Assembly: GCA_049323755.1 (NCBI GenBank)
Contig: JBMOPE010000041.1
Location: 62,001-126,000, forward strand
Direction of reading: 5' to 3'
DNA length: 64,000 nt
Origin: BRHc4a sp049323755
GTDB lineage: Bacteria; Bacillota; Desulfotomaculia; Desulfotomaculales; Desulfocucumaceae
The first letter of the stretch is position 1. Every line of letters starts with the position of its first letter. Shown one piece after another: positions 17,984-27,016 of this stretch. The notes below the pieces were generated by a model, which saw nothing but the letters and a program-made list of their open reading frames with translations, searched no databases and was not told where the DNA came from. Both the position numbers and the translations under genes were made by a program.

Positions 17984-19057
17984 TTAATGTTTTTCGGCCA
18001 GGGTGTCCCGATTATTTGCCTGGGGCGGCTCTTCCATCCAGCCATTATCAATCAGTATGTTTACCCCGTCTTCAGAGTAATCTCCAATCTCGGTCATCAG
18101 GCGCACGAAAGTTGCTGTTAAATCATGCCGCATACTTGCAGCTAAGGCTTTACCATAGTTTACCATTTCCACAACATCATAATTTCTTGTTTTTTGCATC
18201 ATCAGTTTATCTGAAAATGGGGATATGGTTGAATCCATGACACCTGAATCCCAGGCCATGGGTGCGGGTAAATCGTTTTCCATCAAAATTGAACTTAGGA
18301 TTTTTATATGTTTTTCGGCAATCTCCTGGCCCCTTACCATGTATCGGCGGACTTGTTCCGAATTCGCTGCCTGGCTAAAGCCGGTAAATAACGACTTTTT
18401 TAGTGAGTTTGTTTTTATTCTGGAGAAAATGTGAGAAATCTCTATGGAAGTGAGTGGTCTGCGAACCCCCAAAAAGCCGGTCAGGAAATTTTGTTTTTGT
18501 ACAAAATCTACATTATCTGGCACAGGTATATATGGCGCCCTCACATACACACCCTTTGTGAGCATAACACCAGCTACCCTGTTGTATAGCTCTGCGGCTG
18601 ACGCAAGGCACCCAGTAAAATACTCACGGATATCTGCCCGTGCCGCCATTGGTAAAGCGGTGGCATAGCCATTTAATCTTATTTCAGCCATAAACTCCAT
18701 GAAAGTTAGAAAAAATGTGTCAGAGAACAGGCGGGGCGCGTCCAAATTCACATCCTGGTCAGTAAATCCCTGGGGGAATGGATGTTCTTCGCGCTTGTAT
18801 ATCTCAGATATTGTTTGCAGGTGCCTTTCAGCTATAAGTAATGCATACTCTAAAACAGAGCGGATTTCTGCATCTTCAACCTTTGCCAGAAAATATTTGA
18901 CAAAACATTTTTTCAAACTGCTGTTCATATAGGCAGCCCAAAGGTTTGCAAGCTCCGCAGAAGTTAGCCTTATGTTTTGCTTTGCTTCAAGTTGATTGTG
19001 TATTGCGGAATCAATTTCTCTGTCAGTGCCCATTTTGTCCGGATTTTGTATTTCCAT
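17984..19057 (-). CDS. DUF3231 family protein
   Basis: A 357-residue all-helical protein made of two similar halves of about 165 residues, each starting with a TS.E...LW..Y....K..- or TS.EIS..F.-type segment and containing an HL..I..I or HI.IL..IL segment. This is the DUF3231 layout found almost only in endospore-forming Firmicutes (related to ferritin-like or coat-associated proteins). Function unknown. GGGGGA precedes the ATG. It lies between the carotenoid oxygenase and acyl-CoA synthetase genes on the same strand. Confidence 0.85.
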   Translation of the reverse strand: MEIQNPDKMGTDREIDSAIHNQLEAKQNIRLTSAELANLWAAYMNSSLKKCFVKYFLAKVEDAEIRSVLEYALLIAERHLQTISEIYKREEHPFPQGFTDQDVNLDAPRLFSDTFFLTFMEFMAEIRLNGYATALPMAARADIREYFTGCLASAAELYNRVAGVMLTKGVYVRAPYIPVPDNVDFVQKQNFLTGFLGVRRPLTSIEISHIFSRIKTNSLKKSLFTGFSQAANSEQVRRYMVRGQEIAEKHIKILSSILMENDLPAPMAWDSGVMDSTISPFSDKLMMQKTRNYDVVEMVNYGKALAASMRHDLTATFVRLMTEIGDYSEDGVNILIDNGWMEEPPQANNRDTLAEKH

Positions 19058-19156
19058 TGCCTATTCCCCCCACTGCCTTTTTATGGAATACTCATATAGT
19101 ATCTCAAATTGAAAATAAATATGTATAGATAACGGCAGAACAATTACATATTTAGG

Positions 19157-20569
19157 TTATTCAAAATACTGGCCATGAGAGCCAAAGGGAACAGCAGATG
19201 GAAGATATGCCCTGGCAATTTCAGAAAAGGTAGCGGCATCAAGGATTAGTAAGTAGGTTTTACTAATTTTTGTATCGAGAACCAGTGACATTATAACCCC
19301 TTCATCTTCCTCAGCAGCGCCGGGTGCTGTTACAAATACAGGTTCGCCCGGGAAATTATTTTCTTTATACCAGTACTTACATGATTTGCTTCTAATACAA
19401 AACTTGATTAATTTGTTCAGAAAACCATTTGATTTATGGTCGCTTATTCCATATACACAATTGTAATCCCTGGTATTACACCTCCGGTAATTTATCCTGG
19501 GAAATTCAACACAATCTTTTAATAAAATACTGGTTAATACTTTGTTTCCACACAAATCCAGATTATACCGGCGTATTTGTGGAGTGGGAAGGGAAAAGCT
19601 CCCTTGTCTTAATTTTTCCAGGTAGAGGTTTTTTATAATTGATGAGTCCTTATATGAAACAATATCAACAATAACATTTCCCAGCTCTTCATAGCAATTA
19701 ATATGGTGAAAAGCAAAAAATGGCTCGCATTTGAAATTGCCAACCAGCTTACCGCTGTTTTTATCTATTACCCAAAAGGTTGTACCATGTTCCGGCTTCC
19801 AAAACAAATTATGTATTAAAGGGCTGCCGGTAAGTAATAATCTGAATGGAGTTATAAAAAGAGGAAACTCAGTTAAAATTACATAGTTCTCTGTCATACC
19901 AAAACTATGCATATAGGCAGGTTGTTTTACCGGTATGGATGAAATTAGTTGCCTTCTGGTGGAACCTTGTTTAATACAATAAATATTATAAGTGCTGGTT
20001 AGCGAAAAACGGGTTGTATAATTGACTATTTGTTCCCTCTTATAATCAAATTGAGGATGAACTGTTGTTATATGCCCGGCAACCCGATCCCGGTAGTTAA
20101 ATCTCCCCAATGTGCTCAAACTATCAGGATTAAATTTAACACTATGAGGAGTTTCTGTCATGGCAATATAGCTTTCTCCTATCCGTGTAACATTAACGCT
20201 TGCATTATCTGTAAAATGTCCGGTGGCATTAAAGAAAATCCGATAAAGTGATGAACGTTTAGGAATAGTGGCAAACTCGGGATAAACAATTCTTCCTATT
20301 TTTAAAGCGCTCTTATATGCATGTCCTTTTAAAAACTTATTGGCATATAAAATTTGTCCGTTTCTAAAGGAAAATTTATGGAGCATGGCCAGGCCATCAA
20401 ACCAGTGGTTGTATTTTTCTTTCCCCACTTCAAATTTTGCCGGCCCATTCCTTATTAAGGTGCCTGAAAGCCATTCCGGCACCTTTCCTTCCACGGGTAA
20501 GAATATATTTTCAAACTCCTGTTCAAGGGATGTAAAACCCAGTTCTACATTTAATCTCACCATAGTCAT
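19157..20569 (-). CDS. Carotenoid cleavage oxygenase family protein
   Basis: Member of the carotenoid oxygenase/RPE65/NOV superfamily: seven-bladed propeller non-heme Fe(II) enzymes that cleave C=C bonds of apocarotenoids or stilbenes with O2. Four iron-ligand His residues can be assigned: H171 (VHPQFD), H221 (YMHSFGMTE), H288/289 (FAFHHINCYE) and H465 (VPFGSHGQYFE). N-terminal hallmarks are NGPAKFEVG and HWFDGLAMLHKFSF. Full length at 470 residues. An O2-using enzyme of this family is unusual in this setting, and no carotenoid synthesis genes are near. The substrate cannot be inferred. Confidence 0.9.
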   Translation of the reverse strand: MTMVRLNVELGFTSLEQEFENIFLPVEGKVPEWLSGTLIRNGPAKFEVGKEKYNHWFDGLAMLHKFSFRNGQILYANKFLKGHAYKSALKIGRIVYPEFATIPKRSSLYRIFFNATGHFTDNASVNVTRIGESYIAMTETPHSVKFNPDSLSTLGRFNYRDRVAGHITTVHPQFDYKREQIVNYTTRFSLTSTYNIYCIKQGSTRRQLISSIPVKQPAYMHSFGMTENYVILTEFPLFITPFRLLLTGSPLIHNLFWKPEHGTTFWVIDKNSGKLVGNFKCEPFFAFHHINCYEELGNVIVDIVSYKDSSIIKNLYLEKLRQGSFSLPTPQIRRYNLDLCGNKVLTSILLKDCVEFPRINYRRCNTRDYNCVYGISDHKSNGFLNKLIKFCIRSKSCKYWYKENNFPGEPVFVTAPGAAEEDEGVIMSLVLDTKISKTYLLILDAATFSEIARAYLPSAVPFGSHGQYFE

Positions 20570-20699
20570 CCATCCATTTCTTTACCTGCTGTACATGCAA
20601 ATCACTGATAGCGCGGGGACAAACTCTTATATAATATTCCCTTAACGGCCTCAATTAATGTGAAAGCAGCCAACATCAAAAACATACAATAATAAAAAC

Positions 20700-20728
20700 A
20701 AAAAACGCGGGATTAACTATCCCACGTT
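20700..20728 (-). terminator. Intrinsic terminator of the DUF318 permease gene
   Basis: Minus-strand stem AACGTGGGAT/ATCCCGCGTT with a five-base loop and TTTTTTG tail, 30 bases after the permease stop. Confidence 0.8.
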
Positions 20729-20757
20729 AAATCAACCACACTAATAGGAAAGACCTG

Positions 20758-21837
20758 TTACAAAAAAACAAATTTAGCTATTAGACCACCTGCCAGGCCA
20801 AGGGCAATTACTGATATTGTCACGAAAACAAGGACACGGGCGGGAAAAGCTTTTTTCACAATGAACAGTGAGGGCAGACTGATAGTCGGTAGGGTCAGCA
20901 AAAGCGCTGCCGCCGGTCCAATACCCAGTCCAAAAGACAGCATAGTCTGGACTATTGGGATTTCCGCTGCAGTTGGAATGATAAAGAATGTACCAGCCAC
21001 CGCAAAAGCCAAAATAACCCAAAAACTATTCTCCCACTCCGGGGCCACCTGCGGAAAGATCCAGGCTCTGAGCGCACCGAGCAATACCACCATTAAAATA
21101 TATATGGGGAGGCTATCCACTGCCAGGCGGTAAAAAGATTTCAGCCACCTGACTAAAAAGTGTCCCTCCTGCCTTAATAATGGCGCCGCCGATACCGGGG
21201 GCATAATTTTTTCATCCCCGGCCAGCCGGTTGGCCGCATATGCCACCCCAAAAACAATTATTAAACCAAAAACCAGCCGGAATATTGCAAGCGGCCAGGA
21301 TAGAACAAAACCCATGAAGACAAAGGTGGCAGGATTTAATACAGGGTTACCGAGCCAGTAGGCCAGGGCAGACCCCACTGACACTGATTGTTTTCGCAAT
21401 CCAACGGCCATCGGCGCCGCACAGCAGGTGCACATCATGGACGGTATGGCGGCCATCCCCCCCAAGAAGGTGCTGCGAAAATTGCCCTTTCCCAAAAAAC
21501 GCTGCAGCCATCCTTTGGGTAAAAGTGTTTCAATAAGGGAGCCCAGGGTTAGTCCCAGTAATATTGCTTTCCATACAGCTTTGAAATAAGCAAGGGTGTA
21601 CTCCAGAGCCGCCCCCCATGATGGTGTGGGGGCTACAGGCATGCTTCCCGAAAGGATTGAGCTGCCGATAGAGTGCTTGGCTGCCGCGAGAAATGCCTTA
21701 TGGTAGTAAGGATTCCACTTGACAATAAAAAGCCCGGCCACGGCAATTGCTAAAAATAAACCCAGAGGCCATAAACCGGAAAGAGGAGTTGTTTCTGCTG
21801 AAGACCGGTTTCCTTGTGCCTGTACCTGATGTTGCAA
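20758..21837 (-). CDS. DUF318/ArsP-type permease
   Basis: A 359-residue membrane protein of the PF03773 permease family with about eight to nine helices. The Cys motif MCTCCAAPMAVGLRKQ near residue 140 and LAYWLGNPVLNPATF near 160 are family hallmarks; in ArsP the related Cys residues bind organoarsenicals, and other members are linked to metal or thiol export. A second half carries FIIPTAAEIPIVQTMLSFG. Substrate unproven. The start is the ATG at 21837. It diverges from the SCP2/transketolase cluster. Confidence 0.85.
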   Translation of the reverse strand: MQHQVQAQGNRSSAETTPLSGLWPLGLFLAIAVAGLFIVKWNPYYHKAFLAAAKHSIGSSILSGSMPVAPTPSWGAALEYTLAYFKAVWKAILLGLTLGSLIETLLPKGWLQRFLGKGNFRSTFLGGMAAIPSMMCTCCAAPMAVGLRKQSVSVGSALAYWLGNPVLNPATFVFMGFVLSWPLAIFRLVFGLIIVFGVAYAANRLAGDEKIMPPVSAAPLLRQEGHFLVRWLKSFYRLAVDSLPIYILMVVLLGALRAWIFPQVAPEWENSFWVILAFAVAGTFFIIPTAAEIPIVQTMLSFGLGIGPAAALLLTLPTISLPSLFIVKKAFPARVLVFVTISVIALGLAGGLIAKFVFL

Positions 21838-22040
21838 ATTTTAAACCTCCTTCAAAGAGCTATACACAAGAATTATAGAAAGAGAATCCTTATAGTTCAA
21901 ATCAAGAAATTTTATATGCATTATACAAGCTATAATAATATTTTATTGCAGTCAGGCATCCATATTTTTACAACCTTCCCCAGCGGATTTTTTTAATATT
22001 TTTAATTTATAAAATTTTTTGTATTTATATTAAATAACTA

Positions 22041-22069
22041 TTTACAATTATAGGTTGTTGTGTTATATA
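22041..22069 (+). promoter_or_regulatory. Sigma-A-type promoter of the 22-26.9 kb operon
   Basis: TTTACA at 22041-22046 and TATATA at 22064-22069 are separated by 17 bases. The large palindrome starts at the last base of the -10, as expected for a repressible promoter. Confidence 0.7.
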
Positions 22070-22100
22070 GATTTTAGAGCGAGTGCTCGCTCTAAAATCT
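22069..22100. promoter_or_regulatory. Palindromic operator, probably for a TetR-family repressor
   Basis: Perfect inverted repeat with 15-base arms (22069-22083 and 22086-22100) and a TG spacer. The core GAGCGAGTGCTCGCTC has the form of many TetR/AcrR-type operators. It sits at the transcription start of the SCP2-aminotransferase-transketolase operon, whose downstream end encodes a TetR regulator. No T tract follows, which argues against a terminator. Confidence 0.75.
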
Positions 22101-22180
22101 TCTTTACTTAAACACAATAACTAATAGACTTAAATAGATCTATCCTGGGAAAAAAATAATTGACTGAAGGGAGGATATAT

Positions 22181-22939
22181 ATGGCGGACGAACTGACCAA
22201 GGCGTACATAAACCTTTTTACGGTACTACGCAATCTAGAGGATTTGTGCGAACTGGATGAGGAGTCCAGGTTACTTGTCAGGGATAAGAACGTGTCGGTT
22301 CAATTTATTGTAAAGGATGGCCCCAGGGCACTGGTAGTGTTCAGGGATGGGAAGTGTACCGTACAAAGCGGCAAAGGTAAGTGTGACATTAAGCTGTACT
22401 TCAAATCCCCCGGGCACTTGAACAATATGTTTGACGGAAAGGCCAATCCTATTCCCTTAAAGGGTTTTACCAGGCTGGGGTTTCTAAAAAACGAATTCAC
22501 AAAACTCACAGATCGCCTGGTCTATTACCTTAAGCCCACAGAGGAGCTGCTAAAAAACCCCGGGTATTTTAAAATCAACACGTACCTTACCCTGTATACC
22601 GCAATCTTTGCCTTGGCTGAGATTGCCAATCATGACAGAAAGGGCAAAGTATGCGCCTCAAGGATACCCGACGGAATTGTCTCAGTCTCCGTTCTGAATG
22701 GAGGACCTTCAATAAATATAAATGTTAAATCAGGCCTGCTTGAAGCGGCCAAGGGGCCGGGGCAGTCCCCCAGGTCATATATGATATTTTCCAGCCTGGA
22801 TGTGGCGAACGGCATTTTAAGCGGCAGGATCGACACTTATTCCGCTATAGGAGCGGGAGATCTTCAGGTAAAAGGCTTCATTCCCATGCTGGATAACATT
22901 AATAAAATACTGGCGCTGGTGCCTTCATACCTGTCGTAA
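22181..22939 (+). CDS. SCP2 sterol-binding-like protein (first copy)
   Basis: A 252-residue protein whose first half (residues 25-100) has an SCP2-like pattern: V-S-V-Q-F..KDG followed by a GKC.V..GKG.CDI.L.F.S stretch and then F.GK..PIPLKG. SCP2 folds bind lipids or acyl chains in a hydrophobic tunnel. A second, similar module seems to follow in the C-terminal half. The ATG at 22181 has GGGAGG seven bases upstream and the frame extends upstream without an RBS. First gene of the operon; a paralogue is at 26131-26916. Confidence 0.65.
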   Translation: MADELTKAYINLFTVLRNLEDLCELDEESRLLVRDKNVSVQFIVKDGPRALVVFRDGKCTVQSGKGKCDIKLYFKSPGHLNNMFDGKANPIPLKGFTRLGFLKNEFTKLTDRLVYYLKPTEELLKNPGYFKINTYLTLYTAIFALAEIANHDRKGKVCASRIPDGIVSVSVLNGGPSININVKSGLLEAAKGPGQSPRSYMIFSSLDVANGILSGRIDTYSAIGAGDLQVKGFIPMLDNINKILALVPSYLS

Positions 22940-22966
22940 TCATAAAAGATGTAAGGGGGAATTAGG

Positions 22967-24223
22967 GTGAGCACATACACATATGAAAGGGGCCAGGAAT
23001 TGTTCAAACGGGCCCTGAAGGTTATCCCTGCAGGTATATACGGACATCTTGGTCCCGCATCGGGATGTTTTATTCCTCCAAGCGCATATCCTTTTTTTTC
23101 ATCCCGAGCTAAGGGAACCTACTTTTGGGATATAGACGGAAACAGGTTCATAGATTACATGTGCGCATACGGCCCCAATGTCCTTGGCTACTGCGATGAG
23201 GATGTTGACAGCGCGGCCTTTGAGCAGGCAAAAGCAGGTGACTGTATCACAGCTCCTTCTACAATAATGATAGATTTTGCGGAGCTGATGGTTGACACTG
23301 TGAAAATGGCGGACTGGGCCTTCTTTGCAAAGAACGGAGGAGATGTAACAAGCTTTGCAATAATGGTTGCAAGGGCGGCTACAGGCAGGAAGAAGATAAT
23401 ATTGGTAAAGGGCGGGTATCATGGGGTGGCGCCCTGGACACAGAAATACGGATATTCCGGCATTACTGAAGAAGATGTCTCAAACAACCTGTATGTCGAC
23501 TGGAATAACTACGATCAGGTAGAAAGAATTGTCAAGGAGAATCCCGGAGAAATAGCATGCTTTATGTCCACTCCCTATCACCATCCGGTGTTTGCCGACA
23601 ATGAGCTGCCTTCCGGGGATTACTGGCAAAAAATAAGAAAGCTGTGCACCGATAACGGCATAGTGCTTGCCATTGATGATGTACGGTGCGGCTTCAGGCT
23701 TGGTATGGAAGGCTCCGACCATTACTTCGGGTTCAAGGCTGATTTGATGTGCTTTTGCAAAGCTATTGCAAACGGCTGGAATGTATCTGCCCTGTGCGGA
23801 ATTGATGCCCTGAAGGATGCGGCAGCATCTGTAATGTATACCGGCAGCTACTGGATGTCCGCGGTGCCATTTGCGGCGGGGATTGCGTGCATTAACAAAT
23901 TAAGGAAAATAAACGGCCCCCGGGTTATGCAGGATCTTGGGAGCAAACTTACCGAAGGAATGGTGAAAATAGGTAAAAGCTATGGATTTGACCTGAGGGT
24001 AACAGGCATTCCCTCAATGTGGTATATGCGGATAGCCAACGATGACTCACTGCTGCTGCACCAGGAATGGGTAGCTGAATGTGTGAAAAGAGGAGTCTTT
24101 TTCACCAACCACCATAACCTGTTTATAAATTGTTCGTTGACTGATGAAGATATAAAGCAGACCCTGGATATTGTCGACGAAGCTTTTAAGGCAGTAAAGG
24201 CGCGTCATGCCGAAATTAAATAA
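22967..24223 (+). CDS. Class III aminotransferase, glutamate-1-semialdehyde aminomutase-like
   Basis: PLP enzyme of fold type I. The PLP-contacting Asp lies in VLAIDDVRCGF at residues 237-238 and the Schiff-base Lys is K265 (MCFCKAIANGW). The early region (QELFKRALKVIPAGIYGHLGP) matches the GSAM-like subgroup rather than ornithine or GABA aminotransferases. The 418-residue length is normal. It is unlikely to be the housekeeping HemL because no tetrapyrrole genes are near and it is embedded between SCP2-like and transketolase genes. It probably acts on a carbonyl intermediate of this pathway; the substrate is unknown. Confidence 0.88.
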   Translation: MSTYTYERGQELFKRALKVIPAGIYGHLGPASGCFIPPSAYPFFSSRAKGTYFWDIDGNRFIDYMCAYGPNVLGYCDEDVDSAAFEQAKAGDCITAPSTIMIDFAELMVDTVKMADWAFFAKNGGDVTSFAIMVARAATGRKKIILVKGGYHGVAPWTQKYGYSGITEEDVSNNLYVDWNNYDQVERIVKENPGEIACFMSTPYHHPVFADNELPSGDYWQKIRKLCTDNGIVLAIDDVRCGFRLGMEGSDHYFGFKADLMCFCKAIANGWNVSALCGIDALKDAAASVMYTGSYWMSAVPFAAGIACINKLRKINGPRVMQDLGSKLTEGMVKIGKSYGFDLRVTGIPSMWYMRIANDDSLLLHQEWVAECVKRGVFFTNHHNLFINCSLTDEDIKQTLDIVDEAFKAVKARHAEIK

Positions 24224-24263
24224 ATTATGCCCTGCATTGATGCAATGCGGAAAGGAGCAGTAT

Positions 24264-25118
24264 ATGCCAATAACGGATAATGAAATTCTGTCCCTTGAAA
24301 AGAAAGCCCACGAATTGCGAAACCTGTGTGTCGATACCGTAATGTGGGCCGGGAGCGGCCACATCGGCGGAGCACTGAGCGCAATGGATATACTTACAAT
24401 ACTCTACCATAAGTACTTGAATATAAACCCCAAAGATCCGGCATGGCCGGACAGAGACAGGTTTATACTGAGCAAAGGCCATGTAGGGGTTGGATATGCT
24501 CCTGTTTTAGCTGATAAGGGCTTTTTTGACAGAGAATGGCTGAAGGAGTACAACCATACAGGATCCAACCTGGGAATGCACCTGGACTCTTTAAAAGTGC
24601 CGGGGGTGGACGCATCAACAGGCTCGCTGGGACACGGGCTCTCCATTGCGGTGGGCACAGCCCTTGCGGCCCGCACCCTGAAAAAATCCTATATCACCTA
24701 CTGCCTGCTCGGAGATGGAGAGTGTAATGAGGGCTCGGTATGGGAGGCAGCAATGTCCGCAGCCCACTATAACACTACAAATCTTGTTACAATTGTTGAC
24801 AGAAACAAGTGCATGATTGATGGGCCTACCGAGGAAGTAATGAAGCTTGAGCCCTTTGCTGAAAAGTGGAAAGCCTTTGGATTCATTGTAAAGGAAGTAG
24901 ACGGACACAGCTTCAGGCAGCTTTCAGAGGCTATAGAATATGCCCTTGGCGAAAAAGCCGCTCCGGTAGTCATAATAGCCAATACGGTAAAGGGCTGCGG
25001 AGTTGATTTTATGGAAGGTGATTACAGATGGCATTATGGCGGGCTTGACACTGAAAAGATAAGTCAGTGTAAGGAAAGCCTGCAAAAATACTATGAAAAA
25101 AGGAAAAGAGGAGTGTAA
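24264..25118 (+). CDS. Transketolase, N-terminal (TPP-binding) subunit
   Basis: One half of a split transketolase, binding thiamine diphosphate. The GDG...N motif (GDGECNEGSVWEAAMSAA, then VDRN) is near residues 151-180, and the GHIGGALS and SKGHVGVGYAP substrate-site segments are intact. The 284-residue length fits the alpha subunit. I chose the ATG at 24264 with AAAGGAG upstream instead of the longer frame that overlaps the aminotransferase gene. It is two bases from the C-terminal subunit gene, so the pair is translationally linked. Confidence 0.93.
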   Translation: MPITDNEILSLEKKAHELRNLCVDTVMWAGSGHIGGALSAMDILTILYHKYLNINPKDPAWPDRDRFILSKGHVGVGYAPVLADKGFFDREWLKEYNHTGSNLGMHLDSLKVPGVDASTGSLGHGLSIAVGTALAARTLKKSYITYCLLGDGECNEGSVWEAAMSAAHYNTTNLVTIVDRNKCMIDGPTEEVMKLEPFAEKWKAFGFIVKEVDGHSFRQLSEAIEYALGEKAAPVVIIANTVKGCGVDFMEGDYRWHYGGLDTEKISQCKESLQKYYEKRKRGV

Positions 25119-25120
25119 AA

Positions 25121-26128
25121 ATGAGCGGATTGACATTTACCGTATACGATGCTGCCAAGCTTTCAACCGCTGAGGTATATGGAAAGGTTTTGTGCGACCT
25201 TGGTGAAAAACATCCTGAAATTGTGGGACTTTCCGCCGACCTCGCCAAATCCACCAAGATAGGAGTATTCCAGGAGAAATTTCCCCACAGGTTCTTTAAT
25301 GTTGGGATTGCAGAACAGAATATGTTCGGAATAGCGGCAGGTATGGCTAATGCGGGACTGGTGCCCTTTGTATCCACCTTTGCCATATTCACTTCCATGC
25401 GTGGGCTCGACCAGGTTCATACAGACATCTGCTATCAGAACCTTAATGTGAAGATGATTGCAACACACGCAGGACTTTCCTTCGGCCAGGCAGGCTCCAC
25501 CCATCACTGCACGGAAGACCTGGCCATAATGCGCTCAATGGCTAACTGCAAGGTTATTGTGCCCGCCGACGGTATTGAGACAGCCAATGCGGTGCAGGCT
25601 GCCTATGAAACCCCGGGGCCTGTATACATACGAATTAACCGGGGCTTCGACCAGAGGCTGTACAATGATACCGAATATGGCTTTGAGCTGGGTAAGGCTG
25701 TCCGGCTTGCCGAGGGCAGTGACATAACCATAATAGCATGCGGGTCATGCGTTTACCAGGCGGTAGAGGCCGCAAAGATTCTTGATGCGGCAGACGGAAT
25801 AAAGGCCAGGGTTCTTAACATACACACCATAAAACCTATCGACCGGGAAGCAATTATTGAAGCGGTCCACGACACACGCAGAATTATAACAGTCGAGGAC
25901 CACAGTGTCATAGGAGGTCTGGGAAGCGCTGTGGCTGATGTCATTGCTGAAAGTGGAAAGGGCTGCGCATTTGCAAAGCTCGGTATACCCGACGTCTTCT
26001 CCCTGATCGGGCTGCATGAGGATTTGATGGCCCACTACAAAACTGATACCAACGGTATCCTGGAAAAAGTGCGCGAAATTATGGGCAGGGACTTTGAGGA
26101 AGATGAAAACTGGAATGACGAGGTGTAG
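25121..26128 (+). CDS. Transketolase, C-terminal subunit
   Basis: Second half of the split transketolase, carrying the pyrimidine-binding and C-terminal domains. FNVGIAEQNMFGIAAGMA near residue 60 contains the Glu that activates TPP, and HAGLSFGQAGSTHHCTEDLA near 110 is the phosphate-side substrate site. The 335-residue length is usual. With the preceding gene it should form an alpha2beta2 ketol-transfer enzyme; whether the substrate is a normal sugar phosphate is not determined by sequence. Confidence 0.93.
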   Translation: MSGLTFTVYDAAKLSTAEVYGKVLCDLGEKHPEIVGLSADLAKSTKIGVFQEKFPHRFFNVGIAEQNMFGIAAGMANAGLVPFVSTFAIFTSMRGLDQVHTDICYQNLNVKMIATHAGLSFGQAGSTHHCTEDLAIMRSMANCKVIVPADGIETANAVQAAYETPGPVYIRINRGFDQRLYNDTEYGFELGKAVRLAEGSDITIIACGSCVYQAVEAAKILDAADGIKARVLNIHTIKPIDREAIIEAVHDTRRIITVEDHSVIGGLGSAVADVIAESGKGCAFAKLGIPDVFSLIGLHEDLMAHYKTDTNGILEKVREIMGRDFEEDENWNDEV

Positions 26129-26130
26129 TT

Positions 26131-26916
26131 ATGGCTTCCAGAGAGGATATATATGCAAACAGGATTTTTTTGAATTCTGTGCTGCCGCTGCTAAAGGTGA
26201 TTGTGCAAAGCAAGGAAAACCTCAAAAATAAATTTAAAGGAAAAAATGCCAGTATCCAGATTAGCGCCAAAGATCCCGAAGGGAAGGTGGCAACTCATTT
26301 TATCATTCAAAACGGTGAGTGGACTGTAGGGCTGGGGGTTACAGACAAACCTGATCTTGAGCTTGAATTTAAAAGCATTCCGTACTTAAATAGTTTCTTT
26401 GCCGGGAAGAGCAAAAGGCTCCCGAGAATTATAGGATTGCGTAACCTGGGCTTGCTATTGGGACTGCTTTCAGCGCTTACGACCATGGCGAAAATGCTGA
26501 GCGCCACGGAGCCGCCAAAAAAAGAGGATGAAAAGGAACTGCTGGTAAAGCTATATTTTTACCTGCTGTCTTCGGGGATCAGCCAGCTCAACAAGGCCGG
26601 TCACCCGGAGGTTTCCAGTTGGGCCCGGAAGAGCCCGGACAGGGTGTATGCCTGGACTGTCACCGGTAAGCCTGAGCTTTCGGCCTATTTGAGGGTAAAG
26701 GCCGGAAATACCATGGCAGCCAGAGGACAGTACAAGCGCTCCAAACCGTTTTTCACAATGCGTTTCAGCTCTGCAGACGCTGCCCTTGGCATCCTTCTGC
26801 AAAAAGACGACATGATTGCTGCAACCATTGATGAGAGAATAATCATGGAGGGAGCTCCCGAGTATGGCGCGCAAATTGGAGAATATATGCTGCTGGTCGG
26901 TTTATTTGCCAAGTAA
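26131..26916 (+). CDS. SCP2-like protein (second copy)
   Basis: A 261-residue relative of the first SCP2-like gene of the operon, with the same order of motifs (KFKGKNASIQISAKDPEGKV; W.VGLGVTDKPDLELEFKS; FFAGKSKRLPRI). It carries a C-terminal half resembling a second module with RFSSADAALGILLQKDDM. It begins two bases after the transketolase stop. The two copies bracket the aminotransferase and transketolase, suggesting a lipid-like or otherwise hydrophobic substrate carrier role, which is inference. Confidence 0.6.
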   Translation: MASREDIYANRIFLNSVLPLLKVIVQSKENLKNKFKGKNASIQISAKDPEGKVATHFIIQNGEWTVGLGVTDKPDLELEFKSIPYLNSFFAGKSKRLPRIIGLRNLGLLLGLLSALTTMAKMLSATEPPKKEDEKELLVKLYFYLLSSGISQLNKAGHPEVSSWARKSPDRVYAWTVTGKPELSAYLRVKAGNTMAARGQYKRSKPFFTMRFSSADAALGILLQKDDMIAATIDERIIMEGAPEYGAQIGEYMLLVGLFAK

Positions 26917-26933
26917 GGTGGTATTCTATTAAC

Positions 26934-26962
26934 TTAACAGCCGGTTGTAATTGTCTTATAAT
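26934..26962 (+). promoter_or_regulatory. Promoter of the tetR-aldolase-MFS-HAD part
   Basis: TTAACA at 26934-26939 and TATAAT at 26957-26962 with 17 bases between. A short inverted repeat TGCGTG-N6-CACGCA at 26979-26996 follows just downstream and could be an operator; it differs from the 22069 palindrome. Confidence 0.65.
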
Positions 26963-27016
26963 TAAACCTGACAAAAAATGCGTGTTACCGCACGCAATGC
27001 TGCAAATGGAGGAAAA

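Noticed and set aside
22967..24223. Housekeeping HemL
   Set aside because: The fold and Lys match GSAM, but context is an accessory operon with no heme genes; named only as GSAM-like.
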